Source: Streptomyces atratus (GTDB lineage Bacteria; Actinomycetota; Actinomycetes; Streptomycetales; Streptomycetaceae). From it: a stretch of 64,000 bases of DNA. Every line of letters starts with the position of its first letter. The first letter of the stretch is position 1. The DNA lies in NCBI RefSeq assembly GCF_014648655.1, contig NZ_BMRN01000019.1, positions 1 through 64,000 of the forward strand, written 5' to 3'. Shown here one piece after another: positions 1 through 9,085 of this stretch. The translations under genes were made by a program, and so were the position numbers. The notes under the pieces were generated by a model, which saw only the letters and a list, made by a program, of their open reading frames with translations, searched no databases and was not told where the DNA came from.

Positions 1-47
1 ATGGTACTGCAGGGGGGACCCTGTGGGAGAGTAGGACGCCGCCGAAC
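1..47 (+). rRNA. rrf: 5S ribosomal RNA, 3' end (partial)
   Basis: The first 47 bases match the conserved 3' end of actinobacterial 5S rRNA, including the helix around GGGGGGACCCTGTGGGAGAG and the closing CGCCGCCGAAC. The 5' two thirds lie outside the window. The window therefore starts at the end of an rRNA operon read on the plus strand. The exact 3' end is good to within a few bases. Confidence 0.9.
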
Positions 48-58
48 TCCTTTTACGG

Positions 59-92
59 GAAAGCCCCGTGCCCTTGTGGCACGGGGCTTTTC
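59..92 (+). terminator. rRNA operon terminator
   Basis: An 11-bp GC-rich stem (AGCCCCGTGCC / GGCACGGGGCT) with a 6-base loop is followed by TTT, just after the 5S rRNA end. It is a classic intrinsic terminator. It also separates the rRNA operon from the convergent regulator gene that ends at 114. Confidence 0.88.
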
Positions 93-113
93 TGCGTTCA
101 CCCCTCTTTGCTG

Positions 114-779
114 TCAGGCGGGGGTGACCAGATGGGTGTCGTAGGCCAGGATGACCGCCTGGACGCGGTCGCGGGATCCCGTTTTGGCGAGGATGCGCGT
201 GACGTGTGTTTTCACCGTTGATTCGGCGAGGTGGAGCCGTTCGGCGATCTCCGTATTGGTCCAGCCCTGGCCGATGACCGTGAGGATTTGTCTTTCCCGT
301 TCGGTGAGGGTCGCGATGCGTGCGTCCAGGGTGAAAGGGCCGCCGGGAACGGTCGGCAGGTGTTGCACATACGCGTCCAGAAGACGGCGGGTGAGGCTGG
401 GGGCGACCACTGCGTCGCCGCTTGCCACAGCTCGGATGCCGGAGAGGAGTTCCTCCGGCAGTGCGTCCTTGATGAGGAAGCCGCTGGCGCCGGCGCGGAG
501 GCCGTCGTACGCGTACCGGTCGAGGTCGAACGTCGTGACGATGAGGACGCGGGTACGGGCACCGGCTCTGATGATGCGTCGGGTGGCTTCGATGCCGTCC
601 AGGAGTGGCATTCGGATGTCCATCAGGGCCACGTCCGGATGGTGCCGGGAGACAAGGCTCAGGGCCTCGTGGCCGTTGGCGGCCTCGCCGACGACAGTCA
701 TGTCGTCCTGGCTCTCCAGCAGCATGCGGAAGCCGAAACGTTGCATCGGCTGGTCGTCCGCGATGAGCACGGTCGTCAC
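114..779 (-). CDS. NarL/LuxR-family response regulator
   Basis: A 221-residue two-domain regulator. The N-terminal receiver has the acidic pair at D8-D9, the likely phosphorylation site D54 (in VALMDIRMP) and the conserved lysine in FLIKDA near residue 104. The C-terminal LuxR-type helix-turn-helix (LTEREREIL-like start, then NTEIAERLHLAESTVKTHV) spans about residues 155-215. Its ATG overlaps the stop of the upstream sensor kinase (ATGA), so the two are translated together. It is the last gene of an ABC-transporter/two-component operon and probably controls that transporter. The target genes are inferred. Confidence 0.93.
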   Translation of the reverse strand: MTTVLIADDQPMQRFGFRMLLESQDDMTVVGEAANGHEALSLVSRHHPDVALMDIRMPLLDGIEATRRIIRAGARTRVLIVTTFDLDRYAYDGLRAGASGFLIKDALPEELLSGIRAVASGDAVVAPSLTRRLLDAYVQHLPTVPGGPFTLDARIATLTERERQILTVIGQGWTNTEIAERLHLAESTVKTHVTRILAKTGSRDRVQAVILAYDTHLVTPA

Positions 780-2050
780 GAGGGTGTGTCCTCCAGGGGG
801 AGTCGGAGCCGAACTCGCCAGCCGCCCGCGGCTGAATCTGTGGCGATGGCCTTCGGCAGGAGTGGGCCTGCTTCGAGTGTTCCGTCGTAGAGGGATGCCC
901 GTTCGCGCATTCCGGTGATTCCCTGCCCGCTGCCTTCGGGTTCAGCACCGGTGGTGCCCGTGTCCGTGATCAGGGCCTCCAGCTCCGTCGCCCGGTAGGT
1001 GAGCGTGACCTCCGCGGTCAGTGACGGGTCCGTACCGCCGTGCTTCAGCGTATTCGTCAGGGCTTCCTGCACCACTCGATAGACCGTCAGCTGGCGTCCA
1101 GCGGTGGGCGGGTACGACGGGGGCCTGCCGCGGATGTGCAGGTGTACGGGGAGGCCCGCTGCTCGCACGCCGGTGAGGAGCGTGTCCATGTCGTCGAGGG
1201 TCGGTTGCGGGGTGCGGTCGGCCTCGGCGGGGTGGTCGCGCAGGACGCCGAGCAGGCGGCGGAGTTCCGTGAGGGCCTGGCGGCTCGTGGTGCCGATGGC
1301 TTCCAGGGCCTGGGCGGCCCGGTCCGGGCTCTTGGCCGCCGCGTACGCGCCGCCGTCCGCGAGGCCCGTGATGACGGACAGGTTGTGGCCGATGATGTCG
1401 TGCATCTCCCGGGCGATACGGGTCCGTTCGGCGGCTGCCGCGAGCCGGGCCTGCTGGTCGCGTTCGAGCTCCAGCCGGTGGGCGCGGTCGACCAGGGCCT
1501 CCGTGTACTCCTTGCGCGTGCGGACCACGATCCCCAGCAGGGACACCAACGCGAACGCCCAGAGGTGGGGGACGAACAGGACGTCCCAGCCGTGCGGGAA
1601 GCGCAGCATGCCGACCACGAGCGGGGCGGTCACCACGGCGCCCGCCCACGCCAGGGCCCGCGTGGGCAGCCGTAGTGCGATGTTGAAGACGGCGATTTCC
1701 TGCAGGTAGGCGGCCTGGACGATCGCCCCTGTCCAGACATTGGCCAGGGAGAACGGGGCCATGAAAGCCAGCACGGCCAGCGGATGCGTGCGGCGCCACA
1801 GCAGCGGTGCGGAGAACGCCACGCTCATCAGCAGAACCAGTGGTTCGGGCGCGCGCGGATCGCGGGCCACGGTGCGCCAGCCGCCGGAGGTGAAGTCGAG
1901 TACGGCGAACATCACCCAGAACGTGGTGAGCAGCCCGTTCCAGACCATCGGTCGGCGCAGGTCGAATGCGCGGACGCGCTGGAGCAGGCGCTGGATGTAC
2001 CCCGTCAGCGCGGTGGTGCCCGAAGCCCGGTCCCTGTGTTCGCCCGTCAC
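776..2050 (-). CDS. Sensor histidine kinase, NarX/DesK type
   Basis: About 424 residues. Several hydrophobic segments (roughly residues 35-160) form an N-terminal membrane sensor. A HisKA_3 dimerisation helix follows, with the phospho-accepting H in RIAREMHDIIGHNLSVI, then a HATPase_c domain with the N-box VQEALTNTLKHG and the glycine motif GQGITGMRERA. The GTG at 2050 was chosen because GAGGA lies about 10 bases upstream and it follows the permease stop by 31 bases. The frame stays open further upstream only through the permease gene. It is the cognate kinase of the regulator it overlaps. The signal is unknown. Confidence 0.9.
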   Translation of the reverse strand: MTGEHRDRASGTTALTGYIQRLLQRVRAFDLRRPMVWNGLLTTFWVMFAVLDFTSGGWRTVARDPRAPEPLVLLMSVAFSAPLLWRRTHPLAVLAFMAPFSLANVWTGAIVQAAYLQEIAVFNIALRLPTRALAWAGAVVTAPLVVGMLRFPHGWDVLFVPHLWAFALVSLLGIVVRTRKEYTEALVDRAHRLELERDQQARLAAAAERTRIAREMHDIIGHNLSVITGLADGGAYAAAKSPDRAAQALEAIGTTSRQALTELRRLLGVLRDHPAEADRTPQPTLDDMDTLLTGVRAAGLPVHLHIRGRPPSYPPTAGRQLTVYRVVQEALTNTLKHGGTDPSLTAEVTLTYRATELEALITDTGTTGAEPEGSGQGITGMRERASLYDGTLEAGPLLPKAIATDSAAGGWRVRLRLPLEDTPS

Positions 2051-2081
2051 CCGTCCATCCTCGCCGCCGGCCGCCCCGGCG

Positions 2082-2891
2082 TCATGCGTCGCGTCGGCGC
2101 AGCAGCAGGGCGGCCGCGCACAAGGTCGCCCCGGCCCAGAGGCACAGGGCGAGCAGGGCACCGTCCACGGGGGCCTCGCCCGGGAGCGGCGTTGCCGAAC
2201 CGAGGGCGCCCGCCGCCTGGGTGGGGAAGTACTTGACGGTGCTCTTCACCACGTCGTACGGAAGCATGGAGAGGACCTCCGGCAGGATCATCACGCCTCC
2301 GACGAAGGCGCCGATCGCGCCCGGAACCGAGCGGATCAGGGCGCCGAGCCCGAGCGCGACCAGGCTGAGCAGGGTGATGCCGACGGAGTTGCCGACGACC
2401 GCGCCGAATACGCCCGGGTCGCTGAGCGAGGCCGCCTGGTCGGTGTCGTGGAGGAAGAGCTGGGCGACGACGAAGGTGAGCAGAGCGGTGGTGAACATGA
2501 CCACGAAGACGGTGACGGTGAACACCGCCGCCTTCGCCCAAAGGACCGGGAGTCTGCGCGGGACCGCAGTGAGCGAGGCGCGGATCAGGCCCGTCGAGTA
2601 CTCGCCCGCGGTGACCAGGATGCCCAGCACCACGGTGCACAACGTACCGAGCACCGAGCCGTAGAGGACCAGGACCACCGTGTCCACGTCGGAGTCGCCC
2701 CCGCCGGAGGTGTACGTCGCGCCCATGACCAGGCCGATGGCGAGAACGAGGACGGACGCCGAGATCAGAGTGATCCAGGAGGAGCGCAGGGAGCGGAGTT
2801 TGTGCCATTCGGAGCGCAGGACCCGGGTGGTCGTGACTCGGCAGGGGTTTTGATTCGGGCGTCGGCCCGGGTGGCTGACTGCGGCGGTCAT
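2082..2891 (-). CDS. ABC transporter permease (ABC-2 type)
   Basis: A 269-residue integral membrane protein with six hydrophobic segments: one near the N terminus (SSWITLISASVLVLAIGLVMG), a central set around VLYGSVLGTLCTVVLGILVTAGEYSTGLI, and a C-terminal one ending ATLCAAALLL. The motif with E-Y-S-T-G-L-I is typical of ABC-2 exporters of the NatB/drug-export class. The ATG at 2891 overlaps the ATPase stop (ATGA), supporting translational coupling. With the ATPase it would form an exporter, plausibly for a peptide, lipid or antibiotic. The substrate cannot be read from sequence. Confidence 0.88.
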   Translation of the reverse strand: MTAAVSHPGRRPNQNPCRVTTTRVLRSEWHKLRSLRSSWITLISASVLVLAIGLVMGATYTSGGGDSDVDTVVLVLYGSVLGTLCTVVLGILVTAGEYSTGLIRASLTAVPRRLPVLWAKAAVFTVTVFVVMFTTALLTFVVAQLFLHDTDQAASLSDPGVFGAVVGNSVGITLLSLVALGLGALIRSVPGAIGAFVGGVMILPEVLSMLPYDVVKSTVKYFPTQAAGALGSATPLPGEAPVDGALLALCLWAGATLCAAALLLRRRDA

Positions 2892-3826
2892 GCGAGGGCT
2901 CCGGTCGGTTCGGGGGTGGCGATCCGGTATTCGACCGACTCCTGGGTCAGGTCCATGAAGGCCTGTTCCAAGGAGGCGGTCTGCGGGGTGAGTTCGTACA
3001 GGGGAATGGCGTGGGCGGCGGCGGTGCGGCCGATGTGTGCCGCGTCCGTACCGCGGACCTCCAGCCTGTCGGGGGGCGTGGCAGGGCCGGGGGTGATCTC
3101 GATGCCGGGGCCGGTGAGGAGCTCGCGCAGGGCGTGGGCCTGCGGGGTGACGACCTTGACCGAGGTGCCGCCCGCCGTGGCCACGAAGTCGGCGACCGTC
3201 GTGTCGGCGAGGAGCCGGCCGCGGCCGACGATGATCAGATGGTCGGCGGTGAGTGCCATCTCGCTCATCAGGTGGGAGGAGACGAAGACCGTACGGCCCT
3301 GCTGGGCAAGGGATCTGAGCAGGTTGCGGATCCACAGCACGCCCTCCGGATCGAGGCCGTTGACCGGTTCGTCCAGGATGAGGGTGGCCGGGTCGCCGAG
3401 CAGTGCCGCGGCGATGCCGAGGCGTTGGCCCATGCCGAGCGAGAAGCCCTTGATCCGTTTGTGGGCGACCGCGGTCAGGCCCGCCAGGTCGAGGGCGTGC
3501 TCGACGCGGCTGCGCGGGATGCCGTGGGTGTGGGCGAGCGCCATGAGGTGGTTGAACGCGGTCCGGCCGGGGTGGACGGAGCGGGCCTCCAGGAGCGCGC
3601 CGACCTCGCTGAGTGGTGCGCTGTGGGCGGCGTACGCCCGTCCGCCGATCGTCGAGCGGCCACGGGTCGGGGAGTCCAGGCCGAGCAGCATCCGCATCGT
3701 CGTCGACTTCCCGGCACCGTTCGGGCCGAGGAATCCGGTGACGGTGCCGGGCCGGACCGTGAAGTCGAGGTCCTGGACGACGGTGGTGTCTCCGTACCTC
3801 TTGGTGAGTTCGTATGCCCTGATCAT
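2888..3826 (-). CDS. ABC transporter ATP-binding protein
   Basis: 312 residues. Walker A is GPNGAGKST at about residues 34-42, the signature region is FSLGMGQRLGIA near 130, Walker B is LILDEPVNGLD near 155, and the switch histidine is in VFVSSHLMSEM. A C-terminal extension of about 90 residues is typical of drug/bacitracin-type ATPases such as DrrA or BcrA. It is the first gene of a four-gene operon (ATPase, permease, kinase, regulator). The promoter should lie in the 149 bases shared with the divergent acetyltransferase. Confidence 0.93.
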   Translation of the reverse strand: MIRAYELTKRYGDTTVVQDLDFTVRPGTVTGFLGPNGAGKSTTMRMLLGLDSPTRGRSTIGGRAYAAHSAPLSEVGALLEARSVHPGRTAFNHLMALAHTHGIPRSRVEHALDLAGLTAVAHKRIKGFSLGMGQRLGIAAALLGDPATLILDEPVNGLDPEGVLWIRNLLRSLAQQGRTVFVSSHLMSEMALTADHLIIVGRGRLLADTTVADFVATAGGTSVKVVTPQAHALRELLTGPGIEITPGPATPPDRLEVRGTDAAHIGRTAAAHAIPLYELTPQTASLEQAFMDLTQESVEYRIATPEPTGALA

Positions 3827-3975
3827 GCGGTCGACGCTACGGAGGGGGCCTGCAGCGGGCGTCGGACCTGGGGAGGGATGTGGCGGTGCGTGTAGTACCG
3901 GGGTACGACGCGGGGGCGGTCGGGGGCCGTGAATGTCGTTTGCGCGGGTCGGGTCGGGAAGGGAAGGATCGGCGG

Positions 3976-4536
3976 ATGGAACATGTGATCCGAGCCGTAC
4001 GCGCCGATGAATGGCCCCTGGTCAAGGAGTTGCGACTGGCGGCGCTGCAGGACCCGGCTGCGCCGGTGGCCTTTCTGGAGACGTACGCGCAGGGCGCGGC
4101 TCGGCCCGACGCGTTCTGGCAGGACCGGGCGCTCGGCGCGTCCGAGGCCGGGAGCGGTGAAGTGCGGCAGTTCGTCGCCGTCGCGCCCGACGGGCGGTGG
4201 GACGGCAGTGTCACCGTGCTGATCGAACGGCCGGACGCGGAGGTGCGGTTCGGGAAGGCGGCCGATGTCCACCAGGCGCATGTGGTCGGTGTGTTCGTAC
4301 GGCCCGAGGCACGGGGCGAGGGCCTGGCCGAGAAGCTGTTCCGGGCCGGGGCGGACTGGGCGTGGTCGCTGGTGGAGCCGCGGATCGAGCGGGTGCGGCT
4401 GTATGTGCACGAGGACAATGCGCGGGCTGCGGCGCTCTATCGGCGGATCGGGTTCGTGGCCACCGGGGAGTCGGTGCCTGTGCCGGGCGACCCGTCTGCG
4501 CGGGAGCTGGAGTATGCGGTGGGGCGTCCGGTGTAG
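3976..4536 (+). CDS. GNAT-family N-acetyltransferase
   Basis: 186 residues with the GNAT fold signature. The acetyl-CoA-binding loop is V-V-G-V-F-V-R-P-E-A-R-G-E-G-L-A (about residues 95-115), followed by helix alpha3 and the late motif VHEDNARAAALYRRIGF. The ATG at 3976 has GGGAAGGA a few bases upstream, which fixes the start. It is divergent from the ABC/two-component operon. The substrate is unknown, and GNAT enzymes of this size acetylate many small molecules or protein N termini. Confidence 0.88.
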   Translation: MEHVIRAVRADEWPLVKELRLAALQDPAAPVAFLETYAQGAARPDAFWQDRALGASEAGSGEVRQFVAVAPDGRWDGSVTVLIERPDAEVRFGKAADVHQAHVVGVFVRPEARGEGLAEKLFRAGADWAWSLVEPRIERVRLYVHEDNARAAALYRRIGFVATGESVPVPGDPSARELEYAVGRPV

Positions 4537-4545
4537 GTGCGTGGT

Positions 4546-4561
4546 GCCGGGTTCGCCCGGC
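4546..4561. terminator. Possible weak bidirectional terminator
   Basis: A 6-bp perfect stem GCCGGG/CCCGGC with a TTCG tetraloop sits between the convergent acetyltransferase and type IV secretion-like operon. It touches the stop codon of the latter. There is no T-run, so termination is only suggested. Confidence 0.35.
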
Positions 4562-6072
4562 TACCGTGAGCCGGTGAGGTCTTGGGGCCAGCGGGCGCGG
4601 GCCTGTTCAGGGGAGCGGAGGAGGGCCAGGGTCGGCAGACCCTGGGCCTGGCCGGTCGACAGCAGCTCCGGGAGCCGGGGCAGGGGCGCCACCGCGGCGA
4701 CGTCGTCGAGTACGAGCGTCATTGGTGGGTCGAGCCGACCGTCGGTTGACCGTGCGGCCATGCGGCGGCCGTGCTCGACCACGTGTGAGGCGAGTGCCGT
4801 GAGCAGGGGCATCGCTCCGGGACCCGAGCGGGGATCCTCGATCGGTTCACCCACCACATAAAGGGTGCCCCCCTCGCCCGCGAAAGATTCCAGCACGAGC
4901 GAATCGGCCCGGTTCGGTGTGCAGGCCTCGCGGATGTGGACCGAGGAGAGCGCGGCGAAGGCCCGTACCGTCAATTCCTGTGCCATCTCGCGGCGTTCGG
5001 GATGGGCCGTGAGTGCGGACTCCAGCACGCCGGCGAGCCCGGAGGCTGCCTTGGGGTGGGTACGGAGCAGGCGCACCGGTTCGTGGGCGCTGCCGCCGAG
5101 GGCCCAGCGGTGGACCTGGCGGAAGGGCCTGCCGTCGATGGCGGCGGCGTGCAGCCAGCACTTCAGGAGCGTTTCCGCGGTGTCGGCCGTCGTCGCGTCG
5201 ATCCGGGCCTGCGGCCGGACCGGGGCGAGAAGCGCGGCGGAGCGGGCGGTGGCCGTTTCGGGCTGTTCGCAGCCGGCCGTGGGAGACCAGTGGAGGCGGG
5301 CCGGGGTGTCGCAGAGGTGGCCCGGGTCATAGACGAGGACCGGGCCGAGCTTGGCGCGGGCGTCCTTCGTCTCGGCCCAGACGGTGGGGTCGGAGGTGAC
5401 GACGAGCGCGGGCCCGTCGGCCTCCTGGACCGCCTGGATGACGGCGGGGCGGCGGGTGGCGGCCGGTCCGTAGACGACGAGGGGGGTGCGGGGAGAGGGG
5501 AGCGCGGGCTCGGGCGGGGTGTGCTCCACGGGTGCGGGTGCGGGTGCGGGCGCGGCCTCCGGGGAGTGGGCCGTCGGTCGAGGCTCCGGCTCCGGCGTTG
5601 GCTGCGGCTCCGTCTGCTGCGGGTTCTGGGCCTCGGGCCGGGGCTCCTGCCGCTGGGACGGTACGGGCATGTCCTTGTCCCCGTACCGTTCGCTGCGCTG
5701 CTGCGCCCGTACCAGCCGCCAGCGGGTCACCACCCCTATCACGAAGACCGTCAGTACCAGCAGCACCATCAGTTCGCCTATGAACAGGCCCCAGAACAGT
5801 CCGTACCCGGAGAGCTCGCCCGCCGGGGTGTTCGGCCAGGCGGCCGGGATGTCGTGCGGTGTGCTGACGAGTTGTCGTATCGCCAGGGGGGTCTCGGCGA
5901 GGGTGACCCCCTCCGGCCAGGCGCCGTGCGTGAACAGTCCGGCCAGGCCGGTGGCCGTCCACGCCAGCAGCGTCAGCCCGAGCAGGAAGGCCAGCAGGCC
6001 GATCAGCAGGCCGTCCGGGATGCCCCCGCCGCCTCCGTTGCCGCCGGTACGTACCTCGCCGCGCCCTGCCAT
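4561..6072 (-). CDS. VirD4/TraG-like coupling protein with degenerate P-loop
   Basis: 503 residues. Two membrane helices (about 21-43 and 97-119) are followed by a Pro/Glu-rich linker (about 135-195) and a cytoplasmic ATPase-like domain. The place where a Walker A should stand reads YGPAATRRPAV (about 201-211), lacking the GKS/T lysine. A Walker-B-like strand is present (MTLVLDDVAAVAPLPRLPELL, near 445), and the following segment resembles the TraG/VirD4 'STGQAQGL' region. It lies one base after the VirB4-like gene, at the 3' end of the operon. It probably plays a coupling or structural role. Whether it hydrolyses ATP is doubtful. The family call rests on context and the C-terminal motif. Confidence 0.7.
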   Translation of the reverse strand: MAGRGEVRTGGNGGGGGIPDGLLIGLLAFLLGLTLLAWTATGLAGLFTHGAWPEGVTLAETPLAIRQLVSTPHDIPAAWPNTPAGELSGYGLFWGLFIGELMVLLVLTVFVIGVVTRWRLVRAQQRSERYGDKDMPVPSQRQEPRPEAQNPQQTEPQPTPEPEPRPTAHSPEAAPAPAPAPVEHTPPEPALPSPRTPLVVYGPAATRRPAVIQAVQEADGPALVVTSDPTVWAETKDARAKLGPVLVYDPGHLCDTPARLHWSPTAGCEQPETATARSAALLAPVRPQARIDATTADTAETLLKCWLHAAAIDGRPFRQVHRWALGGSAHEPVRLLRTHPKAASGLAGVLESALTAHPERREMAQELTVRAFAALSSVHIREACTPNRADSLVLESFAGEGGTLYVVGEPIEDPRSGPGAMPLLTALASHVVEHGRRMAARSTDGRLDPPMTLVLDDVAAVAPLPRLPELLSTGQAQGLPTLALLRSPEQARARWPQDLTGSR

Positions 6073-6073
6073 G

Positions 6074-7492
6074 TCATGCCACCGTTGACTCGGACGACTC
6101 GTTCAGTCGTTGTTGGTGCTCGATCCGTGCCGCGCGCTGCTCAGCCTCCAGCTCGGCGGCGCGTACGTCCTCCGGGAGGAGGTCGGCCGCGGAGGACTCG
6201 GTCATCGCGCGGTCGGTGAAGACCAGGGGGCGTTCCGCCTCGGTGATCAGGTGTTTGACCACCTGGACGTTGCCGTTGACGTCCCAGACCGCGATGCCGG
6301 GGGTGAGGGTCGGGATGATCTCGACCGCCCATCGGGGCAGGCCTAGCACGCGTCCCGTGGCTCTGGCCTCGTCCGCCTTCTGGGCGTAGATCGTGCGGGT
6401 CGATGCCATTTTGAGGATCGCCGCGGCCTCGCGGGCCGCCGCGCCGTCGACGACGTCGCTGAGGTGGTGGACGACGGCCACGAACGAGAGACCCAGTCGG
6501 CGCCCGAACTTCAGCAGCCGCTGGAAGAGCTGGGCCACGAAGGGCGAGTTGATGATGTGCCAGGCCTCTTCGACCAGGAAGATGCGTTTCTTCCGGTCGG
6601 GCCTGATCCAGGTGTGCTCCAGCCAGACGCCGACGATCGCCATCAGGATCGGCATCGCGATCGAGTTCCGGTCGATGTGGGACAGGTCGAAGACGATCAG
6701 CGGGGCGTCGAGGTCGATGCCGACGCTCGTCGGTCCGTCGAACATGCCGCGCAGGTCACCGTCGACCAGGCGGTCCAGGACGAGGGCGACATCCAGGCCC
6801 CAGGCCCGTACGTCATCTATGTCGACGTTCATCGCCTCGGCGGACTCGGGCTCCGGGTGGCGCAGCTGGTCGACGATGTCGGTCAGGACCGGCTGCCGGT
6901 CGGTGATCGTCTCGTTGACGTACGCGTGGGCGACCTTCAGCGCGAAGCCGGACCGTTCGTCCAGGCCGTGCCCCATGGCGACTTCGATGATCGTACGGAG
7001 CAGGGCGAGCTGGCCGGTCGTGGTGATCGCGGGGTCGAGCGGGTTGAGCCGGATGCCGCCGTTGAGCGCGGAGGTCGGGTCGAGGCGGATCGGGGTGAGG
7101 CCGAGCTCCTGGGCGATGAGGTTCCACTCGCCGACGCCGTCCTCGCCCTGGGCGTCCAGGACCACGACCTGGCGGTCGCGGAAGCGGAGCTGTCGGAGCA
7201 CGTACGTCTTCTCCAGCGCGGACTTGCCGTTGCCGGACTCGCCGAGCACCAGCCAGTGCGGGGCGGGCAGCTGCTGTCCGTACAGCTGGAAGGGGTCGTA
7301 GATGTAGCCCTTGCCGGAGTACACCTCGCGGCCGATGATCACGCCGGAGTCGCCGAGGCCCGGGGCCGCGGTGGGCAGGTAGACGGCCTGGGCCTGTCCG
7401 GTCGACGTACGGACGGGCAGCCTGGTCGTCTCCACCTTCCCGAAGAGGAAGGCGGTGAAGGCGTCCGACAGCGCGGACAGCGGATCTCGCAT
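6074..7492 (-). CDS. VirB4/TraC-like ATPase
   Basis: 472 residues. Walker A is LGESGNGKSAL (about 83-93), Walker B is RIFLVEEAWHII (near 302), and a later arginine-rich helix fits the HerA/VirB4 ATPase fold. The sequence IGREVYSGKGYIYDPFQLYGQQLPAPHWLV before the P-loop is typical of actinobacterial VirB4-like 'ATP-binding' proteins. It is preceded by the SCO6880-like gene. In this system the membrane PrgI/VirB4 N-terminal part and the ATPase part appear to be separate proteins. It would power assembly or substrate transfer at the inner membrane. Confidence 0.85.
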   Translation of the reverse strand: MRDPLSALSDAFTAFLFGKVETTRLPVRTSTGQAQAVYLPTAAPGLGDSGVIIGREVYSGKGYIYDPFQLYGQQLPAPHWLVLGESGNGKSALEKTYVLRQLRFRDRQVVVLDAQGEDGVGEWNLIAQELGLTPIRLDPTSALNGGIRLNPLDPAITTTGQLALLRTIIEVAMGHGLDERSGFALKVAHAYVNETITDRQPVLTDIVDQLRHPEPESAEAMNVDIDDVRAWGLDVALVLDRLVDGDLRGMFDGPTSVGIDLDAPLIVFDLSHIDRNSIAMPILMAIVGVWLEHTWIRPDRKKRIFLVEEAWHIINSPFVAQLFQRLLKFGRRLGLSFVAVVHHLSDVVDGAAAREAAAILKMASTRTIYAQKADEARATGRVLGLPRWAVEIIPTLTPGIAVWDVNGNVQVVKHLITEAERPLVFTDRAMTESSAADLLPEDVRAAELEAEQRAARIEHQQRLNESSESTVA

Positions 7493-7534
7493 GGCGTGAC
7501 CGACCTCCCTCTCGTTTCTCTCGGTTGTTTGCGG

Positions 7535-9085
7535 TCAGCGACGGATGCCGGTGGCGAACGGCAGGGTGTTCACGAAGGCGCGGTGGTGCTCGCGGTCGCA
7601 CCACTCCAGTTTGAGATACGACTTTCCGGCCGAGGCCCGGATCGTCCGCTTGTCGCGGGCCAGGGATTCGGGTGATCGCGAAGACACGGTGATGTACCCC
7701 ACCAGGTTCACTCCGGCCGCGCCGCTCGCGAGATCTTCACCCCGCTGGTCGAGCCGGCCGTGTGCGGCGATGTCGCGCGGGTCGACGGTGCGGTTCATCT
7801 TGGCCTGACGGCTGGCTTCCGCCTCGTCGTTGGTCTTCTCGGTGAGCATCCGCTCGATGGCGACCTCGGTGGGTTCGAGGTCCATGCAGACCGCGACCGT
7901 ACGGATCACATCGGGCGTGTGGACGAGCAGCGGGGCCAGGAAGTTGACGCCGACGGGCGTCATCGGCCACTCCTTCACCCAGGCCGTGGAGTGGCACCAG
8001 GGCGCGCGGGTAACCGACTCGCGGGTCTTGGCCTGGAGGAACGTCGGTTCGACCGCGTCCAGTTCGGCGGGCCAGGCGTTGCGCTTGGTCATGGCCTGGA
8101 TGTGGTCGATGGGGTGGTCGGGGTCGTACATCGAATGCACGAGGGAGGCGAGCCGGCTCTGGCCGAGCGGCTGGCGCACCCGGATGTCGGCCTCGGCGAG
8201 GCGGGCGCAGATGTCGGTGAGTTCGCGCGCCATGACGACGGCGAGACCCGCGTCCCGGTCCAGTTTGCGGCCGGCCTGGGGGCGGGCGGCGCGCGCCATG
8301 GCATTGGCTTCGGCGGCCAGCTCGCGGGTGTAGTGCATGCAGGCGACGAGGTAGGCGCGGTGCTGCTCGCTGGAGGTGGAGACCATGGACTGCAGCTGGT
8401 CGTACGACTCCTGCAGCCAGCCCGGGGACGACTTGTCGCCGCGCTGGGCGACGTCCTTGGCGTGGGCGTCGGGGTCGGCGGGGAGGGTGCGGGCGAGCAT
8501 CTGAATACGGGTCACGAAGCCGTCGCCGTTGGCGACATGCTTCAGCAGCGTGCCGAACCGGTCGACGAGCGCTTCCTGGTCCTCGCTGTCGCGCAGCCCG
8601 ACGCCGGGGCCCTCGATCTCGATCGCGGCGGTCACGGTGCGGCGGTCGGCGTGCAGGAGTACGGCGATCTCGTCCGGGCCGAAGGGGGCGGCGAGCCAGT
8701 TGATCCGGCCGATGCCGGGGGGCGGCCCGATCTCGACCTCACGCCCGTCGGCGCCGACGCCCGCCTCCATGGCGGCCGAGCGGTAGGTCGTGCCGCGGCG
8801 CAGGGTGCGCTTGTAGCTGCGGTTGATCTCGAACCACTTGTACAGGGTGCGGTGCTTGTACGGGAGATACACGATCGCGAGGGCGAGGAGGGGGAAGCCC
8901 GCGAGCAGCACGATCCGCGGGGCCAGGTAGGGGACGAGCAGTCCGCTCATCATGCCGAAGAACGCACCGGCGATGATCAGCGCGATCTCGCCGGTCTCGC
9001 GGTTCTTGCCGACGATCGCGTTCGGCCGGGCCCGGCCGATGAGATACGTACGGCGGGGCGCGATCGTGTGGGACTGAGTCGTCAA
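7535..9085 (-). CDS. SCO6880-family membrane protein (PrgI/VirB4 N-terminal-like)
   Basis: 516 residues. The N terminus matches the SCO6880 family of Streptomyces (start MTTQSHTIAPRRTYLIGRAR). Two close hydrophobic segments follow at about 35-70 (IALIIAGAFFGMMSGLLVP, then APRIVLLAGFPLLALAIVYLP). This is a PrgI/VirB3-like hairpin. The rest is a long soluble region without a P-loop, resembling the N-terminal domain of VirB4. Its ATG overlaps the stop of the VirB6-like gene (ATGA). It probably docks the ATPase at the membrane. Confidence 0.82.
   Translation of the reverse strand: MTTQSHTIAPRRTYLIGRARPNAIVGKNRETGEIALIIAGAFFGMMSGLLVPYLAPRIVLLAGFPLLALAIVYLPYKHRTLYKWFEINRSYKRTLRRGTTYRSAAMEAGVGADGREVEIGPPPGIGRINWLAAPFGPDEIAVLLHADRRTVTAAIEIEGPGVGLRDSEDQEALVDRFGTLLKHVANGDGFVTRIQMLARTLPADPDAHAKDVAQRGDKSSPGWLQESYDQLQSMVSTSSEQHRAYLVACMHYTRELAAEANAMARAARPQAGRKLDRDAGLAVVMARELTDICARLAEADIRVRQPLGQSRLASLVHSMYDPDHPIDHIQAMTKRNAWPAELDAVEPTFLQAKTRESVTRAPWCHSTAWVKEWPMTPVGVNFLAPLLVHTPDVIRTVAVCMDLEPTEVAIERMLTEKTNDEAEASRQAKMNRTVDPRDIAAHGRLDQRGEDLASGAAGVNLVGYITVSSRSPESLARDKRTIRASAGKSYLKLEWCDREHHRAFVNTLPFATGIRR

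Noticed and set aside
1740..3932. A 730-codon open frame on the plus strand
   Set aside because: It lies antisense to the two-component/ABC operon. Its composition is Arg/Ala/Gly/Ser-rich without any domain, as expected for shadow frames in high-GC DNA.
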